Source: Streptomyces platensis (GTDB taxonomy: Bacteria; Actinomycetota; Actinomycetes; Streptomycetales; Streptomycetaceae). Taken from it: a DNA stretch of 64,000 nucleotides. A model generated the notes under the pieces. The model worked only from the letters and a program-made list of their open reading frames with translations, was not told where the DNA came from and did not search any database. Each line of letters opens with the position of its first letter. Within the stretch, counting starts at the first letter, position 1. The stretch lies in contig NZ_CP023691.1 in assembly GCF_008704855.1 (NCBI RefSeq), forward strand, positions 4,898,001-4,962,000, in the 5' to 3' direction. The position numbers and the translations under genes were made by a program. Positions 35,602 through 44,706 of the stretch are shown one piece after another.

Positions 35602-36804
35602 TCAGCTGTCGGGTGCGAGATCCAGCGTGGCCAGGGCGCCGCCGTCCGGCGGGTTCTCGTAGGTGACCCGGGCGCCCAGCACCCGGGCCTGGCCGGCGAC
35701 GATGGTCAGGCCCAGCCCCACCCCGGCACCGCGCTCGCGGGCGCCGGTCCGGAAGCGCTGGGGGCCGTGGTCCAGCAGCTCGGCGGGGAAGCCGGGGCCG
35801 TGGTCGCGTACCCGCACCGCCGACCCCGCCACCTCCAGGGTCACCGGCGGGGCGCCGTGCAGCCGGGCATTGGCGACCAGGTTGACCAGGATCCGTTCGA
35901 CCCGGCGGTGATCGGTCGTCACCGCCGACTCGCCCCGCACCAGCACCTCGACGTCCCCGCCCGCCAGCGCGACCGCCCGGTGCGCCAGGACGCTCGGCAG
36001 CACCTCCTCGCACTGCGCCTGCTCGACACCCGGCACATCGAGCCGGGCCACCTCCAGGACGTTCTCCACCACGCCGCGCAGCGTGTCCACACCGCCGCTG
36101 ACCAGCTCCGCCGGGCGGCCCGGCGGCAGCAGTCCGACGGCGGTCACCAGACCGGCCACCGGAGTGCGCAGCTCATGGGCGATATCGGCGGTGACCCGCC
36201 GCTCCGCCTCCAGGCGGGCGCTCAGGGCGTCGGCCATGGTGTTGACGGCGGCGCCGAGCCGGGCGATCTCGTCCTTGCCGCGGGGCTCCACCCGGTCCGT
36301 CAGATCGCCGTCCGCGATCCGCTGCGCGGTGCGCGCGGACGCGGTGATCCGCCGCCCCGCGCCGGCCGCCGCGACGATGCCCAGCACACAGCCGAGCGCG
36401 GTGACGGCCGCACCGGAGCCGACCAGCACCCGGTCGAGTCCGGCGAGGGCACGGGCCTGGGGCACGTAGGAGCGCCGGACCGCGAGGATGTCCCGGCCGC
36501 TGCGGGTGGCGGCCCACAGCACCGGCTTCGGGCCGTCGGCGTGCTGGAGGCAGGTGGCCCGCACGGGGCGCTCGGTGACGGTCCTGCGGAGCGCGGCGGG
36601 CAGCTCCCGCGGATTCACCAGGGCACCGTTGTCGACACCGGAGGCGTAGGCGCCCACCGCCTCGACGAGCCGGGCGTCCAGCGCATGGGCCGCGTTCTTC
36701 CGCTGGTCCCCGGCGCTGAGCTGATGCACCAGCAGCCCGATGAGGGTGGCGACGATCGCGGCGGTACCGGCGATGACCAGGGCGGTCTTGGTACGGAGTC
36801 CCAT
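35602..36804 (-). CDS. Sensor histidine kinase
   Basis: A 400-residue membrane sensor kinase. One helix near residues 8-30, an extracytoplasmic sensor of about 90 residues, and a second helix near 125-145 precede a HAMP region. The phosphoacceptor box reads ADIAHELRTPVAGL near residue 190 and the ATP-binding lid VRDHGPGFPAEL near 350. It lies 5 bp downstream of the OmpR-type regulator, forming a two-component system. The two exported proteins upstream may feed its signal. Confidence 0.93.
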   Translation of the reverse strand: MGLRTKTALVIAGTAAIVATLIGLLVHQLSAGDQRKNAAHALDARLVEAVGAYASGVDNGALVNPRELPAALRRTVTERPVRATCLQHADGPKPVLWAATRSGRDILAVRRSYVPQARALAGLDRVLVGSGAAVTALGCVLGIVAAAGAGRRITASARTAQRIADGDLTDRVEPRGKDEIARLGAAVNTMADALSARLEAERRVTADIAHELRTPVAGLVTAVGLLPPGRPAELVSGGVDTLRGVVENVLEVARLDVPGVEQAQCEEVLPSVLAHRAVALAGGDVEVLVRGESAVTTDHRRVERILVNLVANARLHGAPPVTLEVAGSAVRVRDHGPGFPAELLDHGPQRFRTGARERGAGVGLGLTIVAGQARVLGARVTYENPPDGGALATLDLAPDS

Positions 36805-36809
36805 GGCGG

Positions 36810-37487
36810 TCAGGGCGCCAGCTTGTAGCCGAACCCGCGGACGGTCACGATGCGTTCGTGGCCGATCTTGACGCGGAGACGCTTCACATGGACGTCCACG
36901 ACCCGGGAGTCACCGCCGCACGCGTAGTCCCACACCCGCTCCAGCAGGGTCATCCGCGACAGCACGACACCGGGCTCGGCCGCGAACTCCAGCACCAGCC
37001 TGCGCTCGGTGGGGGTGAGGTCGAGCAGCCTGCCCGCCCGGTGGACATCCATGGAGGCGGTGTCCACGGTCAGGTCACCGAACCGCAGCACCGGATCGTC
37101 CTCGGGCGGCTCGCTCCGGGCGGTGTTCGTGACGCGCCGCAGCGCCGAGCGTATGCGCGCGACCAGCACCGGTATGTCGTACGGCTTGGTGAGGTAGTCG
37201 TCGGCCCCCGCCTCCAGACCGACGACGACATCCACCGGATCGGTGCGCGCCGACACCATCAGCACCGGCAGCCGGCTCTCCGCCCGGATGAGGCGCACCA
37301 GGGCGACCCCGTCGAGCCGCGGCAGCATGACGTCCAGCACGGCGACATCGGGCACCCGCTCCCGGAACTCCGCCAGCCCGGCCTGCCCGTCGGAGACCGC
37401 CCGCACCTCGTATCCGTAGCGCTCCAGGGACAGTTGGGTGGCCTCCCGCAGCAGCGGGTCGTCCTCCACGAGCAGCACGTCGGTCAT
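36810..37487 (-). CDS. OmpR-family response regulator
   Basis: A 225-residue regulator. The receiver domain has VEDDP at the start, the phosphorylated aspartate in VAVLDVMLPRLDG near residue 50 and the switch lysine in DDYLTKPYD near 100. The winged-helix domain ends with VRGFGYKLAP. The ATG at 37487 directly precedes MTDVLLVEDD; the open frame upstream is non-conserved. It is followed by its sensor kinase. The nearby exported proteins suggest a cell-envelope stress or surface role, similar in layout to CseA/B/C, but no sigma factor gene is next to it. Confidence 0.94.
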   Translation of the reverse strand: MTDVLLVEDDPLLREATQLSLERYGYEVRAVSDGQAGLAEFRERVPDVAVLDVMLPRLDGVALVRLIRAESRLPVLMVSARTDPVDVVVGLEAGADDYLTKPYDIPVLVARIRSALRRVTNTARSEPPEDDPVLRFGDLTVDTASMDVHRAGRLLDLTPTERRLVLEFAAEPGVVLSRMTLLERVWDYACGGDSRVVDVHVKRLRVKIGHERIVTVRGFGYKLAP

Positions 37488-37500
37488 CGGGAAGACACCC

Positions 37501-37947
37501 TTAGGGCTCGGGGAGGGGGAGTCGCACCGCGCTGAGGTCATCGGTGTCACGGGGCGGGAGGTGGGCGGACCGCACGGTGGCGAAGGTGTAGTACGAGACG
37601 TTCTCACGGCGCTGGAGGCGGCTGAGTTCGATGGTGGCCGGATAGCCGTCGCCGGAGCACCGGGGCAGGCACCACATGCCGCTCAGCCTGCCGGTGGCCA
37701 CGGCCTTCGCCGCTCCCCAGGAGCGCCAGCTCAACCGGGAGACGGTGGAGAACTCGGTGAGGCCGAAACTCGTGGGGCGGGTCAGCGGATGGCCCATGGT
37801 GTCGGAGACATAGACCGGGCCGCGGGCCTGGGTGGGGCTGGGGGCGGGGCCCGCGACCTGGGGCTCTCCCGGATCGCCGCACCCCGAGAGGCCCACGGCC
37901 GCCAGCACCAGCGCGCACATGGTGGCCAGGGCCGTGGGCTTGTTCAT
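37501..37947 (-). CDS. Lipoprotein paralogous to the next exported protein
   Basis: A 148-residue predicted lipoprotein with lipobox LSGC near residue 23. The mature part contains GLTEFSTVSRLSWRSWGAAKAVATGRLSGMWCLPRC, which aligns with LSEFTSAGDLHWKQWDNKKAVATGDVTGMWCLETC in the neighbouring gene, so the two are paralogues. The conserved MWCL-x2-C pair may form a disulfide. It lies 14 bp upstream of the response regulator start and probably works with the two-component system. Function unknown. Confidence 0.8.
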   Translation of the reverse strand: MNKPTALATMCALVLAAVGLSGCGDPGEPQVAGPAPSPTQARGPVYVSDTMGHPLTRPTSFGLTEFSTVSRLSWRSWGAAKAVATGRLSGMWCLPRCSGDGYPATIELSRLQRRENVSYYTFATVRSAHLPPRDTDDLSAVRLPLPEP

Positions 37948-37962
37948 CGGGAGCCTTCTCCG

Positions 37963-38436
37963 TCAGCTGGTGGCGAGTGCGTGCTTGCCCTTGAGGTCCT
38001 CGGAATCGTACGCACCGTTGCCGCCGGCCAGCTCCACGGTGAAGGAGGAGTACACCTTCTTGCCGTGCACGGTCTTCGGGTCGGAGAGCGTGATGGTCCC
38101 CTTCAGCGGCTTGTCCTGGCAGGTTTCCAGGCACCACATGCCGGTGACGTCACCGGTGGCGACGGCCTTCTTGTTGTCCCACTGCTTCCAGTGCAGATCC
38201 CCGGCCGAGGTGAACTCGGACAGCACCAGGCGCTCGGGCTGGCGCTCGGCCTTCCCCTTGTCCGCGTTCTCCTCGCCGGCGTGGTTCATGACGTAGGGGG
38301 TGTCGGCCTTCACGGTGTGCTGCGGCGCGGCGGCCTGCGCCCCGGTGGCGGTGGCGACCGTACCGAGGGCGGCGGCACAGGCCAGTGCCGCGGCGATGGC
38401 CGTCCGGTGACGCCGGGGGGTGCTCGTGCGCTTCAT
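37963..38436 (-). CDS. Secreted protein, paralogue of the lipoprotein
   Basis: A 157-residue secreted protein with a basic N-terminus and signal peptide ending near ATGAQAA (about residue 35). The mature domain shares KAVATG-x5-MWCL-x2-C and a YxxF-xV strand with the lipoprotein 15 bp downstream. It lacks a lipobox, so one copy is released and the other membrane-anchored. It is first in the four-gene operon with lipoprotein, response regulator and kinase. I do not recognise the domain. Confidence 0.78.
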   Translation of the reverse strand: MKRTSTPRRHRTAIAAALACAAALGTVATATGAQAAAPQHTVKADTPYVMNHAGEENADKGKAERQPERLVLSEFTSAGDLHWKQWDNKKAVATGDVTGMWCLETCQDKPLKGTITLSDPKTVHGKKVYSSFTVELAGGNGAYDSEDLKGKHALATS

Positions 38437-38714
38437 AGCTCTCGCTCCATCGTGTTGATCATTGGGGCACCCATGAAGCTAGGAGCGGCGTTTCTCGGTG
38501 GCCTGTCAGCCGTGTAACAGCCGCCCATCGACCACTGTTACCTGATCTACATACGGGAGAGCGACCCCCGGTTGAGCCATCGCCTCAAGGGAAAGCCCAG
38601 GTCAGGACGTTGGCCGCGGCGGCACCCGGCGGTCCGGTCGCGTTTCCGTCCCGTTCACGGTGCGGCCCTCGGCACCCCGGCCGTCAACGCGGCCGCACAG
38701 ACGGCGATTTCAGG

Positions 38715-39977
38715 TCAGCGCACGACGGGCACCGGCAGCCGGCACCTGACCCGCCACCCCTTCCCGTACGGACCCGCCTCCAGAACGCCCCCGACGGCGG
38801 CGGCCCGCTCGGCCAGGCCCGCGAGTCCGGTACCGCCGCCCGGGCGTTCGCCCGGCTCCCGCGGAGCGCGGGGGAGGGGGCCGGTGGGCGCGCCGTCCGT
38901 GACCGAGACCTCCACCGCCCCGTCGGCGCTCCGGGCGGCGCGCACCTCGACCCGCCCGGCCCGCGGCGCATGCCGCCGTACGTTGGTCAGCGCCTCCAGC
39001 ACCACCCGGTACGCGGTGTCCCCGCCCTCCCGTGAGAGCGCGCCGGCGACCTCGTCCTCCAGGAACAGCGTCACCTCGGCCGCCGCCATCGCGCCGAAGC
39101 GGTCCAGGAGTTCGGGCAGATCGGCCAGCCCGTGCAGCCGGGTGGGCGGTGGCTCCGCCGTGCGGCCGTCCGCCGCGCGGAGCGTCGCCACCGTCCGGTC
39201 CATGGAGTCCAGCGCCCGCAGCCCGGCCTGCTCGATGCGGTGCAGCAGCGCACGGTGCTCCACGGGTCCGCCGTCCTCACCCAGCTGGGCCGCCTGCGCC
39301 TCCAGCACGATCCCGGTCACCTCATGGGCCACGAAGTCATGCAGATCGCGGGCGACTTCGAGCCGCTGCTCACGCCGGGCCAGCGCCACGGCATCGGCCC
39401 GCCGCCGGTCCAGCGACCGCAGATAGAGTCCGACGCCCGCCGCCCCGGCGGCCGGGACGAAGGCCAGCGCGGCCAGGAAGACCGACTCCTTGAGCCCGGT
39501 CTGGGGCGCGTGCAGAGTGAACCGCAGCGGCAGCAGTACCGCGGCGGCGCCGGTCAGCCCGCCGACGAGGCCCACCCGGGGACCCGGCACCTGGCGTACC
39601 ACCCGCTCCAGGAGAACGAGCAGCGCGACCGCCTCGAACGGAAGCCAGAGGAGGGCCAGACCGGCCTTCCCGAAGGCGACGGTGTCCGCGGCGAGGGAGA
39701 GCACCGCGAGCCCGGCCGCCGCCCGCGCGAGCGAGACCCGCCCCACCGGCCACACCGATATCGCCACGCCCAGCGCCAGCGCCGCCACGACCGCCGGGAG
39801 GTAGGCGCCGGGCGGCGAGACGAGGGCGGGCAGCAGCATCACCGCCGCGGCTGCACCGCACCACCCCCTGCGCCGTCCGCGCCGCGCCGGTACGTCGCCC
39901 GTCATAGCGACGACGCCACCCACAGCGTCCGAGGTCTCCCCGGCCCCGGCCGTTTGCTGCCCCTGCCCGCCCCTCAC
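38715..39977 (-). CDS. NarL-type sensor histidine kinase
   Basis: A 420-residue membrane kinase with about four to six hydrophobic segments in residues 35-190 and a HisKA_3 dimerization box with the phosphohistidine in ARDLHDFVAHEVTGI near residue 215. The C-terminal ATPase shows the GTGLAGLAERAAAVGG lid near 385. The GTG at 39977 overlaps the regulator stop (GTGA); a start at the ATG near 39905 is the alternative. It is the partner of the LuxR-type regulator. Confidence 0.9.
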   Translation of the reverse strand: MRGGQGQQTAGAGETSDAVGGVVAMTGDVPARRGRRRGWCGAAAAVMLLPALVSPPGAYLPAVVAALALGVAISVWPVGRVSLARAAAGLAVLSLAADTVAFGKAGLALLWLPFEAVALLVLLERVVRQVPGPRVGLVGGLTGAAAVLLPLRFTLHAPQTGLKESVFLAALAFVPAAGAAGVGLYLRSLDRRRADAVALARREQRLEVARDLHDFVAHEVTGIVLEAQAAQLGEDGGPVEHRALLHRIEQAGLRALDSMDRTVATLRAADGRTAEPPPTRLHGLADLPELLDRFGAMAAAEVTLFLEDEVAGALSREGGDTAYRVVLEALTNVRRHAPRAGRVEVRAARSADGAVEVSVTDGAPTGPLPRAPREPGERPGGGTGLAGLAERAAAVGGVLEAGPYGKGWRVRCRLPVPVVR

Positions 39978-40642
39978 CCCGGAGTCCGCCCCGTCGCGTA
40001 GCCCAACTCCCAGGCCCGCACCGCCACTCCGACCCGGTTCCGGACCTGAAGCTTGCGCTGGATGCTCGCCACATGGGTCTTCACGGTGCCCGCGGAGATG
40101 AACAACTCCCGGGCGATATCGGCATTGGTCTTGCCCTCGGCGACCTTGCCGGCGATCTCCACCTCCCGCTGGGTCAGCACCGCATCGCGACGGCGGGGGC
40201 GGCGGCCGGCCGCGGGGCCGGTGACATGTTCCAGCAGCCGCACGGTGATCGACGGGCTGATCAGACTGTCGCCGGCCATCGCCGCCCGCACCGCCTCGAT
40301 CAGCAGCGTCGGCCCCGAGCGCTTGAGCAGGAACCCCGAGGCGCCGAAGCGCAGCGCGGGATAGACGTATTCATCGAGGTCGAAGGTGGTCACGACGACG
40401 ATCCGGACCGGGTCGGCCAGCGCGGGGTCGGCCAGCCGGCGGGTCACCTCCAGGCCGTCCATCCGCGGCATCCGGATGTCCACCAGCGCCACATCCGGCT
40501 TCAGCGCGCGCCCCATGGCCACGGCGTCCAGCCCGTTCGCCGCTTCCCCGACCACTTCCATATCGGGCTGGCTCTCCACGATGCGGCGTATCCCCCGGCG
40601 GACCATCTCCTGGTCGTCGGCGATCAATAAGCGAATCGTCAC
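39974..40642 (-). CDS. LuxR/NarL-type response regulator (TTA-containing)
   Basis: A 222-residue regulator with a receiver domain (IADDQEMVRRGI at the start, phosphoaspartate in VALVDIRMPRMDG near residue 52, LLKRSGP near 105) and a LuxR-type helix-turn-helix (LTQREVEIAGKVAEGKTNADIA, GTVKTHVASIQRKL). The GTG start is used. Codon 5 is TTA (plus strand 40628-40630), placing the system under bldA control. It overlaps its kinase by 4 nt. Confidence 0.93.
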   Translation of the reverse strand: MTIRLLIADDQEMVRRGIRRIVESQPDMEVVGEAANGLDAVAMGRALKPDVALVDIRMPRMDGLEVTRRLADPALADPVRIVVVTTFDLDEYVYPALRFGASGFLLKRSGPTLLIEAVRAAMAGDSLISPSITVRLLEHVTGPAAGRRPRRRDAVLTQREVEIAGKVAEGKTNADIARELFISAGTVKTHVASIQRKLQVRNRVGVAVRAWELGYATGRTPG

Positions 40643-41078
40643 GGGCAGGAATTCTGCCGTACGGGGGCGCGGGGCGGGGGGCTCGGCCCGGTGGGGATCG
40701 CCGCCCGCGGGGAGGGGACCACCCAGGAGTGGCTGCCCGCCCGTATGGGGGCCGCCCGAGCAGTCGCCGCCCGCCCGTTCGGGGCCGACCGGTATCACCG
40801 CCCAGAGTCGGCGCCGGAAGCCGTCGACCGCACGGATGGAGGGCCGCCCGGGGAGCCGCCACCCACCCGCTCCACTCCGCGCCCACCCCTTCTCACCTGC
40901 GAAAAGTCGGCTGCCGGGGCGGGGGCGAGGGCCCGGCCCGGCGGTCGCTCGCGTGGCGGCCGGCGCGGGATGCGGGCATGTTGAGGTGACAGCGGCATTC
41001 CTGACGGGAGGAAGGGCCTTGCGGGGGCATGCCTGACGCGGCCGGCGCCGTCGGGTGAGCGGACCAGGAGGCAGCCGC
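40643..41078. other. Intergenic region
   Basis: The 436-bp gap between the divergent regulator and phosphodiesterase genes has no gene I can support. It is very GC-rich with low-complexity stretches and presumably holds both promoters. Confidence 0.5.
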
Positions 41079-41963
41079 ATGCTTCGGAGATCACTGCGGA
41101 TCCCCGCCGCCGGCGCCGCCTACCTGCTGACGGCCGCGGTGTCGTCCTCCGCGATGGTGTTCGCGCCGGACGAGTTCGCCGAGTTGTCCGCGAGCAGCGG
41201 GACCCGGGCCGGCCCCGGCACTGCCGCGACCCGGGTCATCGCCCACCGCGGCGCTTCCCGTTACGCCCCCGAGAACACCCTCGCCGCCGTCGACGCCGCC
41301 CACCGCCGCGGCTTCATCTGGGTCGAGAACGATGTACAGCGGAGCAAAGACGGCCGACTGGTGGTGCTGCACGACACCACGCTGCGGCGGACGACGGACG
41401 CCGCCCGGCTGTTTCCCGGGCGGGCACCGTGGCGGGTGGGGGATTTCACCGCCGCCGAGATCGCGCGGCTGGACGCCGGCAGCTGGTTCGGCAAGCGCTT
41501 CAAGGGGGAGCGGGTGCCCACGCTCGCCGACTACTTGCGCCGTTTGGACCATAACGGGCAGCGTCTTTTGCTGGAGATCAAGGCCCCCGAGAAGTATCCC
41601 GGAATCGAGGCCCAGGTCCTCCGTGAACTACGGGCACGGGGGTGGCTGGATCACGCCCATGTCCGGAGCCGCCTGGTGATCCAGAGCTTCTGTGTGATGT
41701 GCGTAAAAACCGTCCATGAGCTGGCGCCGCAGGTGCGTACGGGTATTCTCGGCGCGCCCGATGTGCGGAAACTGGCGGGCTATGCGCGGTTCGCCGACCA
41801 GATCAACCCCCGTTTTTCCGCGCTCAGTTCACGCTGGCTGGCGGCCGTGCACCGGCTCCGCGGGCCGCACGGACGGACGTTGGAGGTCTATGCGTGGGAC
41901 GTGGCGAAGAACACGACCGCCCGGTCCGTGCGGGCCAGAGGGGTCGAAGGTGTTATTGAATAG
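41079..41963 (+). CDS. Glycerophosphodiester phosphodiesterase family protein
   Basis: A 294-residue GDPD-type enzyme that hydrolyses glycerophosphodiesters to glycerol 3-phosphate and an alcohol. After an N-terminal signal or membrane segment (residues 8-35), the catalytic HRGASRYAPENT lies near 58 with the second histidine in VVLHDTTLRRTT near 98; the metal-binding ExD is VENDVQ. The ATG at 41079 has AGGAGG seven nucleotides upstream. The protein is probably extracytoplasmic. Length is typical for the family. Confidence 0.92.
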   Translation: MLRRSLRIPAAGAAYLLTAAVSSSAMVFAPDEFAELSASSGTRAGPGTAATRVIAHRGASRYAPENTLAAVDAAHRRGFIWVENDVQRSKDGRLVVLHDTTLRRTTDAARLFPGRAPWRVGDFTAAEIARLDAGSWFGKRFKGERVPTLADYLRRLDHNGQRLLLEIKAPEKYPGIEAQVLRELRARGWLDHAHVRSRLVIQSFCVMCVKTVHELAPQVRTGILGAPDVRKLAGYARFADQINPRFSALSSRWLAAVHRLRGPHGRTLEVYAWDVAKNTTARSVRARGVEGVIE

Positions 41964-42265
41964 CGGGCAACGGCCGGAGATTGAGGCGGCATTGTCCAGA
42001 TCTCCGTGGGTGCCGGGCCGTGCTGCGGCCTGCCCTGCCGCCCGCGGTGCGTGAAGGAGCTGTGGAGGGCGGATGCGCCGTGTGTGGCCGTGACCGGCGG
42101 GGATTTACGTGATTCCCACCGCGGGGCTAAGGTGCCTGAGATGTTCGACGCCGCCACACTCCCCGTAAAAGAACTAAGACGCAGGATTTGGCTTTTGGGT
42201 TCCGATTTGCGGCCCGGCGCGGGCCAGGCTCCAGTTCCTCCCCTGGGCTCCTTTCGGGAGGCTCC
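41964..42265. other. Intergenic region
   Basis: About 300 bp between the phosphodiesterase and the acyltransferase; no gene seen beyond a possible N-terminal extension of the latter. Confidence 0.4.
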
Positions 42266-43591
42266 TTGAACAACGAATTCCCCGCGTACGGTGAACGGCG
42301 GGTGCCGCTTCCCCCGCCGCGGCAGATGTCGCATGACACGCTGAACCGGACGGGCACACCGGCGCCGTCGGAGACCGGCGGAGCCACGGCCACGGCGACG
42401 ATGGCACCGGCCCGGACCACCTCCGGTACGGCGACGGCCGGCCGGCCGGCCGCGGGCGGCAGCGCGCACGCCAAGCCCAGAGCCCATGCCAGGGGCCGGG
42501 GCAAGGGCCGGGCGACGACCGACGCGAAGCCTGATGCGAAGACCGGCGCGACGGCCGATGCCAAGGCGAAGCCGCGCGACGCCTTCTTCGACAACGCGAA
42601 GTATCTGGCCATCGTGCTGGTGGCGATGGGGCACTCCTGGGAGCCGCTGCGCGACGGCAGCCGCTCCGCGGCGGCGCTCTACATCACCGTCTATGCCTTC
42701 CACATGCCGGCGTTCATCATCATCTCCGGCTATTTCTCGCGCAGTTTCGATATGCGCAAGGACCGGCTACAGCGGCTGATTACCGGCGTCGCCGTGCCGT
42801 ACATCCTCTTCGAAGTCGCCTACACGCTCTTCAAGAAGTGGGCGGACGACGATCCGGGTTACCCGATAAGCCTGACGGACCCCTGGTACCTGACCTGGTT
42901 CCTGCTGGCGCTGTTCGTCTGGCGGCTGACCACCCCGCTGTGGAAGATCGTGCGCTGGCCGGTCCCGCTGGCACTGACCATCGCCGTCCTCGCATCGGTG
43001 TCCCCGGACATCGGCGACGACATGGACCTCCAACGGGTGCTCCAGTTCCTGCCGTTCTTCGTGATCGGGCTGTCGCTGCGGCCGGAACACTTCAAGCTCG
43101 TACGCCGCAAGAAGGCGCGCATCCTGGCCGTACCGGTCTTCGCGGCCGCACTGGTCTTCGCGTACTGGGCGGCCCCGCGGATGAACGCCGCGTGGTTCTA
43201 CCACCGCGACGCCGCACAGGAACTCGCCGCCCCGTGGTGGAGCGGTGCGGTGATGACGCTGGCGATGTTCGGCTGCTCACTCGTGCTGGTGGCCTGCTTC
43301 TTCGCCTGGATCCCGGGCCGCACGATGTGGTGCACGGCGCTGGGCGCGGGCACCCTCTACGGCTATCTGCTGCACGGCTTCCTCGCCAAGGGGTCGCGCT
43401 TCTGGGACTGGTACGACAACCCCTGGATGCACACGCCGTGGGGTGCGATCGTGCTGACCCTGATCGCGGGCACAGTGGTCACGGCCCTGTGCACACCGCC
43501 CGTCCAACGGGCCTTCCGCTGGGCAATGGAACCCAAGATGACCTGGGCCTTCAAAAAGGACCCGGTCGGAATGGCCCGCAGCCGCAACTGA
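42266..43591 (+). CDS. Membrane acyltransferase, acyltransferase-3 family, with disordered N-terminus
   Basis: A 441-residue protein. The first 100 residues are low-complexity Ala/Thr/Gly/Lys-rich and likely disordered in the cytosol. The rest is an acyltransferase-3 (OafA/WecH-like) membrane domain beginning DNAKYLAIVLVAMGHSWEPL with the conserved histidine and FHMPAFIIISGYFSRSF. I chose TTG at 42266 because GGGAGG lies just upstream; the start is uncertain (upstream ATG at 42188 or an internal ATG are possible). It likely modifies a surface polymer or lipid. Confidence 0.8.
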   Translation: MNNEFPAYGERRVPLPPPRQMSHDTLNRTGTPAPSETGGATATATMAPARTTSGTATAGRPAAGGSAHAKPRAHARGRGKGRATTDAKPDAKTGATADAKAKPRDAFFDNAKYLAIVLVAMGHSWEPLRDGSRSAAALYITVYAFHMPAFIIISGYFSRSFDMRKDRLQRLITGVAVPYILFEVAYTLFKKWADDDPGYPISLTDPWYLTWFLLALFVWRLTTPLWKIVRWPVPLALTIAVLASVSPDIGDDMDLQRVLQFLPFFVIGLSLRPEHFKLVRRKKARILAVPVFAAALVFAYWAAPRMNAAWFYHRDAAQELAAPWWSGAVMTLAMFGCSLVLVACFFAWIPGRTMWCTALGAGTLYGYLLHGFLAKGSRFWDWYDNPWMHTPWGAIVLTLIAGTVVTALCTPPVQRAFRWAMEPKMTWAFKKDPVGMARSRN

Positions 43592-43660
43592 ACGGCCACG
43601 GCCCACACCACACGGGCTGACGCGTCACCACGTCAGGACGGGGCGTACGTCCACGAACAG

Positions 43661-43712
43661 CACCAGGGGCGCCTGTTCCGCCGGTCTTCCGGCGGGGCGG
43701 GCGCCCCTGGTG
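43661..43712. terminator. Nested hairpin between convergent genes
   Basis: Outer arms CACCAGGGGCGCC and GGCGCCCCTGGTG (13 bp, perfect) enclose an inner perfect 7-bp hairpin CCGCCGG-TCTT-CCGGCGG. It separates the acyltransferase and RidA genes and probably terminates both. Confidence 0.65.
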
Positions 43713-43730
43713 TGTGCAGGGAGCGGGACC

Positions 43731-43805
43731 GTCCGGCCCGGGGCCGTCCGGCCCGGGGCCGTCCGGCCCGGGGCCGTCCGGCCCGGGGCCGTCCGGCCCG
43801 GGGCC
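43731..43805. repeat. Five perfect 15-bp tandem repeats
   Basis: GTCCGGCCCGGGGCC is repeated five times without a mismatch, followed by a degenerate sixth copy. It lies between the nested hairpin and the RidA stop, outside any likely gene. Confidence 0.95.
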
Positions 43806-43872
43806 GTCCGGCCTGGCCGGGGCTGGAGCCGCCCGGCCCGGCTCGGAGCTACCGCGATAGCGGGATCCATCC

Positions 43873-44706
43873 TCAGCGGACGACGGCGATACCTTCGATC
43901 TCGACCAGCGCGGCCTCGTCCCACAGCCGGGTCGCACCGATCACGGCCATCGCCGGATACTCGCCGCCGACCAGCCGCTTCCACACCCGGCCGATCTCCC
44001 GGGCATGCAGCCGGTAGTCCGCGACATCGACGGCAAAGACAGTGAGCTTGGCAAGATCACCTGGCCCGGCCCCGGACGCCGCCGCGACCTCCAGCAGATT
44101 CCCCAGCGCCCGCTCGAACTGCTCCACAATCCCTTCGCCAACGATCCGCCCGGCTCCATCCAAAGCGGTCTGCCCAGCCAGAAAAACCATCGTTCCCGAC
44201 GCCGCCCGCACCCCATGACTGAACCCGGTCGGCGGCGCAAGATGCGGAGGATTGACCCGCTCCAGCCGACCGGCGCCTACAGCGGGGCTTGCGTCGGCGT
44301 ACGTGCTTGTGTGGGCGCCCGCGCCTGCGTCGGCGTCCGTGCTCGCGTCCACGTGTGTGCCTGCGCCGGCGGCCGTGCCTGCGCCTACGCCCCTGCCTGC
44401 GTCGGCAGCCGCGCCCGCATCCCCGTCCACGCCGTCCTCCGAACCCGCGGTTCCGCTCCCGGCCCTGCCTGTTCCGGCGGCCGTGCCCGTTTCCGCGTCC
44501 GAACCCGTGCCTGACTCCGGGCCCGTGCCCGCGTTCGTGGGCCTGCTTGTGTCCATATGTGCCTCCGCGTCCGTACGCGCGCCTACGTCCGCGTCCGCGC
44601 CTGCTTCCGCGTCCGCGCCTGCTTCCGCTCCCGCGCCTGCTTCCGATCCCGCGCCATGCTCGGCAGGCCGCTCTGATCCAGCGCTCGTCCCGGTCCCGGC
44701 ACTCAT
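43873..44706 (-). CDS. RidA-family protein with long low-complexity N-terminal extension
   Basis: Residues about 147-277 are a RidA/YjgF domain (LAGQTALDGAGRIVGEGIVEQ, then YRLHAREIGRVWKRL and YPAMAVIGATRLWDEAALVEIEG), a family that hydrolyses reactive imines or enamines. Residues 1-146 are a repetitive Ala/Gly/Asp/Glu/Thr stretch. Its codons include many GCA, GGA and GAA, unlike the GC3-rich neighbours. The ATG at 44706 has GGAGGG upstream. The usual RidA length is about 130, so the extension is unusual; no internal start is obvious. The catalytic arginine expected in RidA is not clearly present (the IGATRLW position is ambiguous). Confidence 0.8.
   Translation of the reverse strand: MSAGTGTSAGSERPAEHGAGSEAGAGAEAGADAEAGADADVGARTDAEAHMDTSRPTNAGTGPESGTGSDAETGTAAGTGRAGSGTAGSEDGVDGDAGAAADAGRGVGAGTAAGAGTHVDASTDADAGAGAHTSTYADASPAVGAGRLERVNPPHLAPPTGFSHGVRAASGTMVFLAGQTALDGAGRIVGEGIVEQFERALGNLLEVAAASGAGPGDLAKLTVFAVDVADYRLHAREIGRVWKRLVGGEYPAMAVIGATRLWDEAALVEIEGIAVVR

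Noticed and set aside
36810..37947. A CseABC envelope-stress operon
   Set aside because: The lipoprotein has a paralogue instead of a sigE-type sigma factor gene next to it, and its sequence does not look like CseA to me.
43731..43805. Possible CRISPR-like array
   Set aside because: The copies are contiguous 15-bp tandem repeats without spacers, and no cas genes are present.
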